Shown: positions 16,564 through 26,481, counted from the stretch's first letter. The stretch is DNA of 64,000 bases from M2408 sp040386975 (GCA_040386975.1 JAZKEO010000013.1:74315-138314), one strand, 5' to 3'. Numbers and translations: made by a program. The notes: generated from the letters alone by a model not told the origin.

Positions 16564-19209
16564 ATGAAATATTTCTTTTACATCTTAACATTTTCTCTTT
16601 TAGTAGCTTGTGGTTCTTCCAAGGACAAAAAATCAGGTGAAATTGTTCCAGAAATTGTTTGGGATGAATTGCAAACTTATACCGATACTGCCGCAATTAA
16701 TTTAACGCAGCAAAAAGTGTTTCATGCTTCAGAAACGGTTTTCACTGATTTAATTCATACAAAATTGGAAGTAAGTTTTGATTGGGCAAAATCGCAATTG
16801 ATTGGTGTTGAAACTTTAACCGCAAAACCACATTTTTATGCGACTGATAGTTTAATTTTAGATGCAAAAGGCATGGAAATTAAATCGGTAAGTTTAGCTG
16901 GGAAAAATTTATTGTACGCTTACGACGGTTTATTTTTAAGAATCAAATTAGATAAAATCTATTCAAAAAATGAAAATTACACACTTCAAATTTCATATAT
17001 CGCAAAACCTGAAGAAAGAGTAACAGGTGGGAGTGCTGCAATTACAAGCGATAAAGGCTTGTATTTCATCAATCCCAAAGGAGAAGATAAATCAGTTATG
17101 CCACAAATTTGGACGCAAGGAGAAACAGAATCAAGCTCAGTTTGGTTTCCAACAATCGATGCTCCAAATGTGAAAACCACACAAGAAATTTATATTACTG
17201 TTGATCAAAAATATACGACTTTGTCCAATGGTAAATTAGAAAAATCGACAACAAATTCAAACGGAACTCGAACAGATCATTGGAAACAGGATTTGGCTCA
17301 CGCACCATACTTATTCATGATGGGAGTTGGTGAATTTAAAGTGATTAAAGATTCTTACACACGTCAAAATGGTTCAAAAATGGAAGTAAATTACTTCGTT
17401 GAGCCAGAATGGGAAAGTTCGGCAAAAGCAATTTTTGGTGAAACTCCAGCGATGATTAAATTCTTTTCTGAATTGACAGGTGTAGAATATGTATGGGACA
17501 AATACCATCAAATTGTTGTAAGAGATTACGTTTCTGGAGCAATGGAAAATACAGGAGCAGTAATTTTTGGTGATTATGCTTACAAAACGGAGCGTGAATT
17601 GTTGGATGAAAACGATAATTCAACCATTGCTCATGAATTATTTCACCATTGGTTTGGAGATTTAGTAACCTGTGAATCTTGGTCAAACTTACCTCTAAAT
17701 GAATCTTTTGCAAATTATTCTCAATATTTGTGGGATGAACATCGTTATGGGGTTGATGAAGCAGATTACAATGCCGAAAATGAAAAAATTGGATATTATC
17801 AAAATGCTGAAAATGGCGGTTCACATAATTTAATTTGGCATGATTATGCAGACAAAGAACAAATGTTTGATGGACATTCTTACAATAAAGGAGGAAGAAT
17901 TTTACACATGCTTCGCAATCATTTAGGTGATGAAGCTTTTTTTGCTGGTTTGAAATTGTATCTTACAACAAACAAATTTAAAGCGGCAGAATTTCATCAT
18001 TTGAGAATGGCTTTTGAGGAAGTTTCTGGTCAAGATTTGAACTGGTTTTTTAATCAATGGTTTGAAGCAGCAAATCACCCAGTTTTGGGAGTTGAACAAG
18101 AATACTCTGCTGAAAACAAAACGGTTACTGTGCAAATTTACCAAAATCAAGATTTCTCAACAACACCTTTATACAAAATTCCAGTTGAATTAATCGTTTT
18201 TGATGATGCAGGCGAACACAAACACAAAGTTTGGATTGAAAAAATTGATAATATCTTTACTTTTCCAGTTTCTGGGACATTAAAAAATGTACTTTTTGAC
18301 AACCAACAATGTATTTTAGGGAAGATTGAAGAAACTAAAAGTCAAGAGCAATTCATTCATCAATTTTATAATGGAAAACGTTATTTAGCAAGAAGAAATG
18401 CACTTATTTATGGGACAGAAAAAGAAAGTGTAGAAGCACAAAAAATGATTTTAGATGCATTAAATGATTCTTTTTGGGATGTCCGTTTATTGGCTATAGA
18501 AAAAGCGAGCTATTTAAAAGAGCAAAATTTGAGTGCTGCTATAGAAAAAATTACAACTTTGGTTAAATCAGATGAAAAATCTGCCGTCAGAACTGAATCT
18601 TTGAGTTTTTTAGCTAAAAACATGCCCGCTTCTGCTTTTGAGGATTTGTGTTTGGAGGTTTTAAACAAAGATTTATCTTATTCAGTAATTGGAACAGCAT
18701 TGAATGAATTGACAAAGAAAAATGCGATTTTGGGAATGCAAAAAGCAAAACTCTTAGAAAATGAAAAATCCGGTAAAATGATGTCAACCATTGCTCAAAT
18801 TTATGCTGCAAAAGGATCGAAAGAAAATTTCAACTTCCTTGAAGGATTAATGAATAGCAATAAAGTTGGTGGATATGATGGTATTATTTGTTTAAATTCT
18901 TTCTCAGGATTTATGGCTCGTCAACAAGTTGATTTACAAGAAAAAGCACTGCCTTTATACAAAAAGCAATACGAAATTGGGGGAATGTATACGAAAATGT
19001 TTATGCCACAAAACCTAAAATACTTATCCAATATGGTGGAAGAAAGTATGAAGGAAAGTAAGGCAAAAATTGACGCTTTTGAAAAAAACAAGGATTTCGT
19101 TGAGGCTGATAAAATTCGCAAAGACCTTAAAAAACAAGAAATGATTGTTGCTGATTTAAATTCATTTTTAGCTCAAATTGAAGGAGAAGCTGAGATCAAG
19201 AAGTTATGA
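16564..19209 (+). CDS. M1 family aminopeptidase, lipoprotein
   Basis: An 881-residue zinc aminopeptidase that trims N-terminal residues from peptides. It has a lipobox (SLLVAC, Cys16), so it should be anchored to a membrane facing the periplasm. The N-terminal beta domain is followed by the GAMEN substrate motif (SGAMENTGAVIF) and the zinc site HELFHHWFGD (His357, Glu358, His361) with Glu380 after 18 residues (LNESFANY). The C-terminal third is helical repeat (HEAT-like). It is a single gene with no obvious partner. Confidence 0.94.
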   Translation: MKYFFYILTFSLLVACGSSKDKKSGEIVPEIVWDELQTYTDTAAINLTQQKVFHASETVFTDLIHTKLEVSFDWAKSQLIGVETLTAKPHFYATDSLILDAKGMEIKSVSLAGKNLLYAYDGLFLRIKLDKIYSKNENYTLQISYIAKPEERVTGGSAAITSDKGLYFINPKGEDKSVMPQIWTQGETESSSVWFPTIDAPNVKTTQEIYITVDQKYTTLSNGKLEKSTTNSNGTRTDHWKQDLAHAPYLFMMGVGEFKVIKDSYTRQNGSKMEVNYFVEPEWESSAKAIFGETPAMIKFFSELTGVEYVWDKYHQIVVRDYVSGAMENTGAVIFGDYAYKTERELLDENDNSTIAHELFHHWFGDLVTCESWSNLPLNESFANYSQYLWDEHRYGVDEADYNAENEKIGYYQNAENGGSHNLIWHDYADKEQMFDGHSYNKGGRILHMLRNHLGDEAFFAGLKLYLTTNKFKAAEFHHLRMAFEEVSGQDLNWFFNQWFEAANHPVLGVEQEYSAENKTVTVQIYQNQDFSTTPLYKIPVELIVFDDAGEHKHKVWIEKIDNIFTFPVSGTLKNVLFDNQQCILGKIEETKSQEQFIHQFYNGKRYLARRNALIYGTEKESVEAQKMILDALNDSFWDVRLLAIEKASYLKEQNLSAAIEKITTLVKSDEKSAVRTESLSFLAKNMPASAFEDLCLEVLNKDLSYSVIGTALNELTKKNAILGMQKAKLLENEKSGKMMSTIAQIYAAKGSKENFNFLEGLMNSNKVGGYDGIICLNSFSGFMARQQVDLQEKALPLYKKQYEIGGMYTKMFMPQNLKYLSNMVEESMKESKAKIDAFEKNKDFVEADKIRKDLKKQEMIVADLNSFLAQIEGEAEIKKL

Positions 19210-19310
19210 GTTATGAGTTATGAATTATGAATTTTGAAGAATTTTTAGTGCATGACTATTTTTTTGTCTTTGAGTGAAACGGTCTTTTGTCTTAAAGTCT
19301 TATGTCTAAA
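19206..19310. repeat. Spacer of short repeated words
   Basis: After the aminopeptidase stop comes TTATGAGTTATGAATTATGA, and further on GTCTTAAAGTCTTATGTCTA. The same two word types recur in other spacers of the window (15378-15393, 30178-30250, 35385-35405, 57825-57853, 61302-61332). Confidence 0.5.
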
Positions 19311-19394
19311 TTATTTTTTGTTTTTTTAACATACTTTTTTACAGATTTATGCGTTTATATGTTAATTTAGTAGAAACATTTAAACCGACAAAAT

Positions 19395-19580
19395 ATGTTA
19401 GAATTGAGCAAAAACATTTTGAAAAAAGTAAGCTTCGATGTTAACTTGTTTCAAAAAGAATTAAAAAAAGCACTTGTTTGGATTCAAAACAAAGATGATA
19501 TTGCAAAGTTCCGAGAATGGTGTTTGAAGGAATTTGGTAAAAGTCATCAATTAGTTTTACAAAAAGTTTTCGTTAAATAG
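19395..19580 (+). CDS. Small conserved protein (61 aa)
   Basis: A 61-residue, lysine-rich helical protein beginning MLELSKNILKKVSFD, with LFQKELKKALVWI and FREWCLKEF. I recall similar very short proteins as conserved in flavobacteria, but no function is known to me. It has clear coding character (amphipathic helices, natural stop), its own spacer on both sides and a shared bidirectional terminator, so it is a free-standing gene. The start is the only ATG available. Confidence 0.72.
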   Translation: MLELSKNILKKVSFDVNLFQKELKKALVWIQNKDDIAKFREWCLKEFGKSHQLVLQKVFVK

Positions 19581-19599
19581 ATTTACAAAAAGTTTAATG

Positions 19600-19634
19600 C
19601 TGTCCTGAAAGTTCGAATATAATTTTTAGGACAG
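19600..19634. terminator. Bidirectional terminator between convergent genes
   Basis: CTGTCCT (19600-19606) pairs with AGGACAG (19628-19634); the right arm overlaps the last codons and stop of the leftward gene at 19626. Confidence 0.5.
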
Positions 19635-21170
19635 TGTTACTTTGTCTTTGACCAAAGATTGATAAGACTTTCGTTGCGATTTTGATTCTGCCCAGGTGAT
19701 GAAATCAAAATACTCAAAAGCAACGCGTTTCAGATTTGGATCTTCGTAGGAAATAAGTTTGGTGTAAAGTTCGTTCCACAATTCTTCTCGCTGAATTTCA
19801 TTAGAAATTTTACACATTTTCGTGACAAATTTTAAGAAATTTGTTTCAAATTCATAAATACGATTTCTTGACTTTAAATAACGTTGCGTGTTTTTTAAAA
19901 CATAAGGAATGAAATCATCGTTTTTCATTTCAAAGTGAATTAACAAGCTCAAGAGATGTGAAAAGGAAACAATATCTTCTTGATTATCAATTGTTGAATC
20001 GTTTAAAATTTTATTTAACCATTTTAAAGCTGTGTGAAACTCCCCAGTCAAAAAATAAACACTCGCGATTTTAAATTGTAAAAAAGCTTTACGAATTTCA
20101 GTGATTTTTTCAGCGTACAACATCATACCACTTTCTATCAAAGGAATCAATTGTAGAGCTTCTTGGATTTTCCCTTGAATGCATAAAGTTGTCAATTCAA
20201 TGCTATAAATGCTTGAAAATAATTTGATTTGAAAATCCTCGTTGTTTTTATGCTTTTCAATTAAAGAAAGACTTTTTAGTTTTTTCTGTAAAATAAGTAA
20301 ATCATCTTTTTTACTCAAACGTGAAGCAACATAAATAGCATTCGTCAAAACAGATAAGTAGCGATTCACTTGATCTTGCAAAACATCTTCTGTATTTTCC
20401 ATCAACTCAATGTTGGCAGTCAAGTAAATGTAACAATCTTCAAAGGAGTTTGTTGCAAAATAATACGCACTGTAAATGTGGTTGTATAAATAATGAGAAT
20501 CAAAATAAAGTTCTGATTTTTTAGATGATTCAAGTAATTTTTCAATTATTTTTTTGAATTCGATTAAATCCTCTTCCGAACGAGAAATTCCTTTTGAAGA
20601 CAACAGTGAAAATAATTTACTCTTTAAATTCCAAAATTTATCGTAGGTCAAACTTTTTTGATGATATTCTTCATCTTGAAGTAAGAGTTTGTTAATCTCG
20701 TTTGAATCTAGGTTTCCTTGACTTTCATAAATGCGTTTTACCTTTAAATTTATTTCAGAAAGTAGGTTGTATTTGTGGTTTTTCACAGCAATTTTTTCGG
20801 CGCTTTTTAACTGTTTTAGACTTTGGTGATAAAGTGATTTTTGATATAAAATATCAGCAGAATTTAACAGTTTATAAATCTGTGCATCAGGTGAATTTGA
20901 ACTGTGAAAATTATCTAGAGCACTAATTAAATGGTCGTATAAACGTTTTTTTGTGATCGAAAATTTGTTTAAAAAAGCTTCTCCTTTAAAGTGAGAAAAA
21001 ATCGCTTCTTCGTTGTATTCTTCTTGACTTTCAATGAAATCAAACAAAAGAATGTAGTTGTTTTCTTCGCCAATCGTATGTCTGGAAGATAAGACTTTGA
21101 AGTATCTTTTCTCTGACTTAGACATGTATTTAATTAATTCATGTAAAGTCTCTTTTGTATAGTTAGACAT
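19626..21170 (-). CDS. Helical-repeat (TPR-like) protein of unknown function
   Basis: A 514-residue, almost entirely alpha-helical protein with no signal peptide or membrane segment. It begins TKETLHELIKYMSKSEKRYF and continues with repeated helix pairs (for example LYQKSLYHQSLKQLKSAEKI) that look like degenerate tetratricopeptide repeats. I believe it belongs to a family of long hypothetical proteins conserved in Flavobacteriales, without known function. It probably acts as a cytoplasmic protein-binding scaffold (inference). It is a single gene converging on the small gene at 19395. Confidence 0.8.
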   Translation of the reverse strand: MSNYTKETLHELIKYMSKSEKRYFKVLSSRHTIGEENNYILLFDFIESQEEYNEEAIFSHFKGEAFLNKFSITKKRLYDHLISALDNFHSSNSPDAQIYKLLNSADILYQKSLYHQSLKQLKSAEKIAVKNHKYNLLSEINLKVKRIYESQGNLDSNEINKLLLQDEEYHQKSLTYDKFWNLKSKLFSLLSSKGISRSEEDLIEFKKIIEKLLESSKKSELYFDSHYLYNHIYSAYYFATNSFEDCYIYLTANIELMENTEDVLQDQVNRYLSVLTNAIYVASRLSKKDDLLILQKKLKSLSLIEKHKNNEDFQIKLFSSIYSIELTTLCIQGKIQEALQLIPLIESGMMLYAEKITEIRKAFLQFKIASVYFLTGEFHTALKWLNKILNDSTIDNQEDIVSFSHLLSLLIHFEMKNDDFIPYVLKNTQRYLKSRNRIYEFETNFLKFVTKMCKISNEIQREELWNELYTKLISYEDPNLKRVAFEYFDFITWAESKSQRKSYQSLVKDKVTLS

Positions 21171-21335
21171 GTATTGTTTTTTAGTAATTTAATGCTAAAA
21201 TAAAACATTAAAACTAACAAAATGGAAGAAAAACTTAAACTGTATCATTTATTGATTGTGATAATCTAATTTTAAGTATAAAAAAACAAAATTTGTTGCA
21301 AACAGTATTTTTTTGTAATTTAGCCTTTTTGTAAA

Positions 21336-21767
21336 ATGTCCAAAATTGTAAGACATACCTTAGCTTTTGAAAACGATTACGATTACGAATTAATCGGGAT
21401 TTGTTCGCATGTAAGTGATTACAAGTTGGTTTGGAACATCAATGAAAGCTTAAATTTTCAATTGGAAAAGGCATCCAATTTATTCATGGTAAATACAAAA
21501 AAAGGTACTTTAGCCTCAAGTCATCCTTATTATTTTATGAATGATGAGGAAAGAAGAATTGAAATTTATTTGATAAAAAACAAACACGAAGGAAAATTTT
21601 TGATTCCTGAAAAACAACAAATTGATTATTTTTTATTTGTTTGTAATAACATGTTGCATGATTTAGACATGTGGCTAGAAAAATTGAAAACAATTGATTG
21701 CATCATGGCAGCGTTTAGTTTTCAAGCGCAAGAATTTAGCTCAACACAGCAAATTGTGTTTGAGTAA
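21336..21767 (+). CDS. IPExxxVDY family protein
   Basis: A 143-residue protein carrying the signature that names the family, here IPEKQQIDYF (residues 90-99), with a preceding region of short strands (YELIGICSHVSDYKLVW). The family is restricted to Bacteroidetes and its function is unknown. It typically stands just upstream of pyruvate kinase, as here: 41 bp separate its stop from the pyk ATG, so the two are probably cotranscribed. Confidence 0.88.
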   Translation: MSKIVRHTLAFENDYDYELIGICSHVSDYKLVWNINESLNFQLEKASNLFMVNTKKGTLASSHPYYFMNDEERRIEIYLIKNKHEGKFLIPEKQQIDYFLFVCNNMLHDLDMWLEKLKTIDCIMAAFSFQAQEFSSTQQIVFE

Positions 21768-21808
21768 GAGATTAAGAAAAGAATGTGCTTTGCACAAAAC
21801 AAGATAGT

Positions 21809-23230
21809 ATGAAAAAAACAAAAATTGTAGCAACTTTAGGACCAGCTTCCTCAAGTAAAGAAGTATTAAAAAAAATGATTTTAGAAGGTTTAAACGTTTG
21901 TCGTTTGAACTTTTCGCATGGAGCGTATGAAGATTATGCGAATTTAATCAAAACGATTCGTGAAATAAACGAAGAAACAGGATTAAATGTAGCAATTTTA
22001 GCCGATTTACAAGGACCAAAAATCCGTGTTCACGAAATTGAAAATAACGGAATTTTATTGGAAGAAGGGAAACAAATTACGATTACTACAGATCGTATTG
22101 TTGGAACCTTGGAGCAAATTTCGATTAATTACGAGAAGCTTCCACAAGATATCAAACCTGGTGAACGCATTTTGATGGACGATGGAAAATTGATGTTAAA
22201 AGTAATTAGCACTGATAAAAAGAAAAAAATTGTTGCTGAAATCGTTTACGGAGGAATTTTATCTTCTAAAAAAGGAGTTAATTTACCTAATACAAAAATT
22301 TCATTGCCTTGCTTGACTCCAAAAGATTTGGAAGATTTAGCTTTTGCTTTAGAGCAAAATGTGGATTGGGTTGGTTTATCTTTTGTGCGTTCGGCTCGTG
22401 ATATCATTGAATTAAAACATATAATTAGTAATTCTTCAACGGCGAAAGCGAAAGTGATTGCAAAAATTGAAAAACCTGAAGCAATTACAGATATTGATGA
22501 AATCATCAAAGTGAGTGATGCAATCATGGTTGCACGTGGAGATTTAGGTGTTGAAATTCCTTACCAAAATGTTCCTTTGATTCAAAAAATGCTTATCAAA
22601 AAATGTTTTGAATATGCAAAACCAATTATCGTGGCAACTCAAATGATGGAAAGTATGATTACTAATATTTCTCCAACAAGAGCTGAAGTGAATGACGTTG
22701 CAAATGCTGTTTTAGATGGTGCTGATGCGGTGATGCTTTCTGGAGAAACTTCTGTTGGTAAATATCCAATTGAGGTAATCAAAACGATGGCAAATATTGT
22801 CAAAGAAATGGAAGGTTTTGAAGGAATTTACAACAAAGAAGCCGTTCCAGATAAATCAAACGATCGTTTTATTTCTGATTCAATTTGCTACAATGCTTGT
22901 CGTTTGGCCCAACGTGTTGAGGCTGATGCGATTATCACCATGTCGTATTCTGGTTATACAGCTTATAAAATTGCGTCACAAAGACCAAAAGCTCCGATTT
23001 ATGTTTTCACTAGTAACAAACAAATTTTAACTCAGTTGAATTTAGTTTGGGGAGTAAAAGGATTTTATTACAACAAACGAGTAAGTACGGATCACACAAT
23101 TGCTGATATTAAATATTTATTGAAAACGTCTGGACTTTTAAAACAAGGTGATTTGGTTATCAACATCGCTTCAATTCCTTTGGAGGAGAGTGGAAAATCA
23201 AACATGATTAAGTTGAGTAACGTCGAATAG
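21809..23230 (+). CDS. pyk: Pyruvate kinase
   Basis: Catalyses the last step of glycolysis, phosphoenolpyruvate plus ADP to pyruvate plus ATP. The 473-residue protein shows all expected blocks: KIVATLGPAS at the start, RLNFSHG, the metal/substrate motif VIAKIEKPEAI, ARGDLGVEIP, and ATQMMESM with RAEVNDVANAV. The start is ATG 21809 (MKKTKIV); an in-frame GTG at 21785 would add eight atypical residues. It is flanked by the IPExxxVDY gene upstream and an ArsC-like gene 14 bp downstream, likely one operon. Confidence 0.97.
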   Translation: MKKTKIVATLGPASSSKEVLKKMILEGLNVCRLNFSHGAYEDYANLIKTIREINEETGLNVAILADLQGPKIRVHEIENNGILLEEGKQITITTDRIVGTLEQISINYEKLPQDIKPGERILMDDGKLMLKVISTDKKKKIVAEIVYGGILSSKKGVNLPNTKISLPCLTPKDLEDLAFALEQNVDWVGLSFVRSARDIIELKHIISNSSTAKAKVIAKIEKPEAITDIDEIIKVSDAIMVARGDLGVEIPYQNVPLIQKMLIKKCFEYAKPIIVATQMMESMITNISPTRAEVNDVANAVLDGADAVMLSGETSVGKYPIEVIKTMANIVKEMEGFEGIYNKEAVPDKSNDRFISDSICYNACRLAQRVEADAIITMSYSGYTAYKIASQRPKAPIYVFTSNKQILTQLNLVWGVKGFYYNKRVSTDHTIADIKYLLKTSGLLKQGDLVINIASIPLEESGKSNMIKLSNVE

Positions 23231-23244
23231 TTTTTACAATTTAA

Positions 23245-23601
23245 ATGTCTGAAAAAGTAAAAATTCTATTTAATCCCAGTTGTTCAAAATGTAATGAATC
23301 ATTGGATTTACTCAAAGGTTTTTCTTGTGAAATTGAAGTAATAGAATATTTAAAAGATACTCCTTCAGAAAATGAATTAAGAGAAATAATTCAATTTTTA
23401 GACATTAAACCGCAAAATTTAATCAGAAAAAGCGAAGAATTGTTTAAAGTCAATTTTGAAGGAAAAGACTTTAGTGATGAAGAATGGATTTCTATTATGC
23501 TAAAATTTCCCGAATTAATTGAACGCCCAATTGTGATTCAAGGGAATAAAGCTATCATCGGAAGACCTCCAGGTTTGATTTTGGATTTTATTGAAAACTG
23601 A
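23245..23601 (+). CDS. ArsC/Spx-type thioredoxin-fold protein
   Basis: A 118-residue protein of the arsenate reductase (ArsC/YffB/Spx) family. It has FNPSCSKCNESL with Cys13 and Cys16 (true glutaredoxin-dependent arsenate reductases usually have CxxS), the EYLKDTP motif, LIRKSEELFK and the conserved ERPIVIQGNKAIIGRPP segment. A CxxC motif suits a general thiol oxidoreductase as well as arsenate reduction, so the substrate is not settled. It follows pyk by 14 bp. Confidence 0.85.
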   Translation: MSEKVKILFNPSCSKCNESLDLLKGFSCEIEVIEYLKDTPSENELREIIQFLDIKPQNLIRKSEELFKVNFEGKDFSDEEWISIMLKFPELIERPIVIQGNKAIIGRPPGLILDFIEN

Positions 23602-23750
23602 TTCGTTTAATTTTTTTCTCGCAAAGTCGCTTTTTTAAATTCACATCTGAATTGTGCAAATGGATTGGATTAATAATAAAACATGGAATAGCAATTAGTT
23701 GAAAATTGATTTAAAAAAAACAAATCAAAATTTTTCAAATTGAAAATATG

Positions 23751-23758
23751 TATATTTG
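23751..23758 (+). promoter_or_regulatory. -7 element four bases before the S9 peptidase ATG
   Basis: TATATTTG is followed by TTAA and ATG at 23763. No clear -33 TTG at the expected distance. Another case of the TAnnTTTG-N4-ATG arrangement. Confidence 0.4.
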
Positions 23759-23762
23759 TTAA

Positions 23763-25793
23763 ATGAAACAGTTTATATTTTGCCTTACTTTGGTTTTATT
23801 TTCTGGAAATTTGATTTCTCAGAATGTTTTAAGTCCTGAACTTTTATTCAAATTGAAACGCTTATCTGGTGGGAAAATTTCTCCTGACGGAAAGAAGGTT
23901 TTGTTAGAAATTAGAACATTTTCTTTAGAAGAAAACAAAGGAAACACCGATTTATTTGTTTACGATATTAAAAAAGGAAAATCGATTCAAATTACCAATA
24001 CCGCTTTTAGTGAAATGGAAGCTCAGTGGGGAAAAGGAAACATGATTTGGTTCATGTCCACAGAAAATCAAGGGGTTCAACTTTGGAAAATGGACGAAGA
24101 AGGGAACAATAAATCCCAAGTTTCAGCTATCACAGAAATGGATTTAGAAGGATTTAAGTTTTCTACAGATGAAACAAAAATTGTGTTTGTAGCTGCAGTA
24201 AAAATGAAGCAAACTCTAAAAGATAAACACCCAGATTTACCTTTAGCTAACGCTCGTTTGGAAGATGATTTGATGTACAGACATTGGAATTACTGGCAAG
24301 ATGAAACAAAAAAACACTTATTTTTATACGATTACACAAACAATAAATTAGCTCTTTCTGGAAAAGATTTATTAGAAAATGAATTTCACGATGGTGTTTT
24401 GCCTCCATTTGGTGGATCGGATCAAGTTGTTTTTTCTCCTGATGCAAAAAAAATCATTTATAGCACAAAAAAGAAAAAAGGAAAAGCTTTTGCTTTGAGT
24501 ACAAATAGTCAGTTGTATGAATATGAAATTGCTTCAGCGAAAACAAGTGTTTTAACAAAGGAGTATTTGGGTTATGATGCTAGTCCAAAATTTAGCGTTG
24601 ACGGAAATTTATTGTTTTGGCAAAGTATGGCTAAAGATGGTTTTGAAGCCGATAAAAACGACATCATTATAAGGGATTTAAAAACAAACTTAGATGTCAA
24701 TTTAACGAAAAAACATGACATTACGATTGATGATTATTGCATTAGTTCGGATGCAAAATTTGTGTACCTGATTGTTCCGTATAAAGGGATGAAACAACTA
24801 TTTGAACTAAAAATTCAAACACAAGAATTGAGACAAATTACAACCGAAGAATATGATTTTTTGAGTTTAGATATCGTGGGCGATGAATTAATTACAACAC
24901 GTCAATCGATGCTAGAACCAACAGAATTGGTTTCAGTAAACATTAAAAAAGGGAAAGCGAAAAATTTAACACATTTGAATGACGAAATTCTATCAAAACT
25001 AGATAAACCGAGTGTTCAACAACGTTGGATTGAAACGACTGACGGCAAAAAAATGTTGGTTTGGATGGTTTTTCCTCCAAATTTTGATGCAAATAAAAAA
25101 TATCCAAGTATTTTATATTGCAACGGTGGACCACAAGGAATGGTCAGTCAATTTTTCTCGTATCGTTGGAATTTATCATTGATGGCATCACAAGGTTATA
25201 TCGTTATTGCGCCAAACAGAAGAGGTTTACCAGGTTTTGGTCAAGAATGGAACGATGCTATTTCAAAAGATTGGGGTGGACAAGCGATGAATGATTATTT
25301 GTCAGCTGTCGATAATATTAGCAACGAGCCTTATATGGATGTAAATCGCATTGGTGCCGTTGGAGCATCTTATGGTGGCTACTCTGTTTATTATTTAGCT
25401 GGAATTCACAAAGGAAGATTTAAAACCTTTATTTCGCATTGCGGTTTGTTTAATCTGGAAAGTTGGTACGGAACAACAGAAGAATTATTTTTTGCAAATT
25501 GGGATAATAAAGGTCCATATTGGTTGCCAGAAAACAAAGAATATTATGCTAAAAATAGTCCACATAATTTTGTGCAAAATTGGGATACTCCGATGCTTGT
25601 GATTCACGGGGGAATGGATTTTAGAGTTCCAGAATCAGAAGGAATGCAAGCGTATCAAGTCTTACAATTGAAAGGTTTACGCTCAAAATACTTATACTTT
25701 CCAAAAGAAGGACATTGGATTACAACTCCTCAAAATGGCGTTTTGTGGTACAGAGAATTTTTCGAATGGCTGGATTCTGACTTGAAAAAGTAG
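23763..25793 (+). CDS. S9 family serine peptidase (dipeptidyl/acylaminoacyl peptidase type)
   Basis: A 676-residue secreted peptidase with a signal peptide (FIFCLTLVLFSGNLISQ). The N-terminal two thirds is a beta-propeller with repeated WD40-like strands, gating access for short peptides. The C-terminal alpha/beta-hydrolase domain shows the nucleophile in GASYGGYS (Ser536), the acid in HGGMDFRVPESEG (Asp619) and the histidine in KEGHWI (His651). It is expected to cleave small periplasmic peptides; the exact specificity cannot be read. Monocistronic. Confidence 0.93.
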   Translation: MKQFIFCLTLVLFSGNLISQNVLSPELLFKLKRLSGGKISPDGKKVLLEIRTFSLEENKGNTDLFVYDIKKGKSIQITNTAFSEMEAQWGKGNMIWFMSTENQGVQLWKMDEEGNNKSQVSAITEMDLEGFKFSTDETKIVFVAAVKMKQTLKDKHPDLPLANARLEDDLMYRHWNYWQDETKKHLFLYDYTNNKLALSGKDLLENEFHDGVLPPFGGSDQVVFSPDAKKIIYSTKKKKGKAFALSTNSQLYEYEIASAKTSVLTKEYLGYDASPKFSVDGNLLFWQSMAKDGFEADKNDIIIRDLKTNLDVNLTKKHDITIDDYCISSDAKFVYLIVPYKGMKQLFELKIQTQELRQITTEEYDFLSLDIVGDELITTRQSMLEPTELVSVNIKKGKAKNLTHLNDEILSKLDKPSVQQRWIETTDGKKMLVWMVFPPNFDANKKYPSILYCNGGPQGMVSQFFSYRWNLSLMASQGYIVIAPNRRGLPGFGQEWNDAISKDWGGQAMNDYLSAVDNISNEPYMDVNRIGAVGASYGGYSVYYLAGIHKGRFKTFISHCGLFNLESWYGTTEELFFANWDNKGPYWLPENKEYYAKNSPHNFVQNWDTPMLVIHGGMDFRVPESEGMQAYQVLQLKGLRSKYLYFPKEGHWITTPQNGVLWYREFFEWLDSDLKK

Positions 25794-25802
25794 GCTTTTG
25801 TA

Positions 25803-25850
25803 TCACAAAGGATAGCAATGTATTCGCAAAAATCGCAAAGAAGTTGCTCT
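25803..25850. repeat. Spacer words (CACAAAGG / CGCAAAGAAG)
   Basis: CACAAAGGATAGCAA and TCGCAAAGAAGTTGC words; related words appear in opposite orientation at 26338-26380 on the other side of the small membrane-protein gene. Confidence 0.35.
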
Positions 25851-25879
25851 AAGTTTGAAATAATAAAAGATTTTTTAAA

Positions 25880-26299
25880 ATGAAAAAGTTATCAAGTAGT
25901 TTTTGGGAGTTTATTTTGTGGTTTCAAGTACTTTTTGTAGTCGGGCTTTTTTTTCTTTCAATCTTTTTGTTTTTTAATTTAAAAACTGAAGCGGCAATTT
26001 TTGTCCTAGGGCTCGGAATTTGTTTATCTATTTATTTAATATTGATTTTTTATCATTATAAAGTAATATATTATGACAACCATATCCTTTATTGTTATAC
26101 TTTTCCTAAAGTAAAACGAATAGAAATAGAAATGAAAAATATCATTGAAATAAAAAAAATTAATTTCTTACTAGGTGGTGGCTTTAATTCTAAAGTAATT
26201 TTTAAAATTGATAATAATTACAAAATAATTTATTTTACACCTATTTTAGGGAATAAACTTATACTTGAAAACTTACTTTCAGAAATAAAAGTAAGTTAG
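25880..26299 (+). CDS. Small membrane protein with PH-like tail
   Basis: A 139-residue protein. Two hydrophobic helices (about 10-33 and 38-60) are followed by a cytosolic segment with alternating strands (VIYYDNHILYCYTFPKVKRI, KVIFKIDNNYKIIYF) resembling a small bacterial PH-like domain. No specific family is recognised and no function can be given. It is more AT-rich than its neighbours and is flanked by inverted CTTTGCG-type spacer words. Confidence 0.6.
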   Translation: MKKLSSSFWEFILWFQVLFVVGLFFLSIFLFFNLKTEAAIFVLGLGICLSIYLILIFYHYKVIYYDNHILYCYTFPKVKRIEIEMKNIIEIKKINFLLGGGFNSKVIFKIDNNYKIIYFTPILGNKLILENLLSEIKVS

Positions 26300-26337
26300 A
26301 AATAACTCTTATGAGTTTTGTTAAACTTAAGTCATCA

Positions 26338-26380
26338 AAAATCTTTGCGAAGTTTGCGTTTTTCTTTGCCTAACTTTGCT
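26338..26380. repeat. Spacer words (CTTTGCG) inverted relative to 25803-25850
   Basis: TCTTTGCGAAGTTTGCG followed by CTTTGCCTAACTTTGC. These are degenerate copies of CTTTGCG words common in Bacteroidetes spacers. Confidence 0.35.
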
Positions 26381-26473
26381 ATAAAAACCATTCATTTTTT
26401 CAACTCCCTTTTAAATAAAATTATTATTCACACACAGGAATAGTCTGATTTATTATCAAATCAATAATTTTCT

Positions 26474-26481
26474 TAACTTTG
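26474..26481 (+). promoter_or_regulatory. -7 element (TAACTTTG) of the MMPL transporter gene
   Basis: Exact TAnnTTTG match 31 bp before the ATG at 26513, giving a conventional leader. Confidence 0.4.

Noticed and set aside
17456..17824. 122-codon antisense frame inside the aminopeptidase gene
   Set aside because: It overlaps the zinc-site region of a clear M1 peptidase and its protein is His/Gln-rich noise.
19600..19634. GTTCGAAT in this region as a tRNA T-loop
   Set aside because: There is no cloverleaf around it; it is the loop of the terminator between convergent genes. No tRNA or rRNA was found anywhere in the window.
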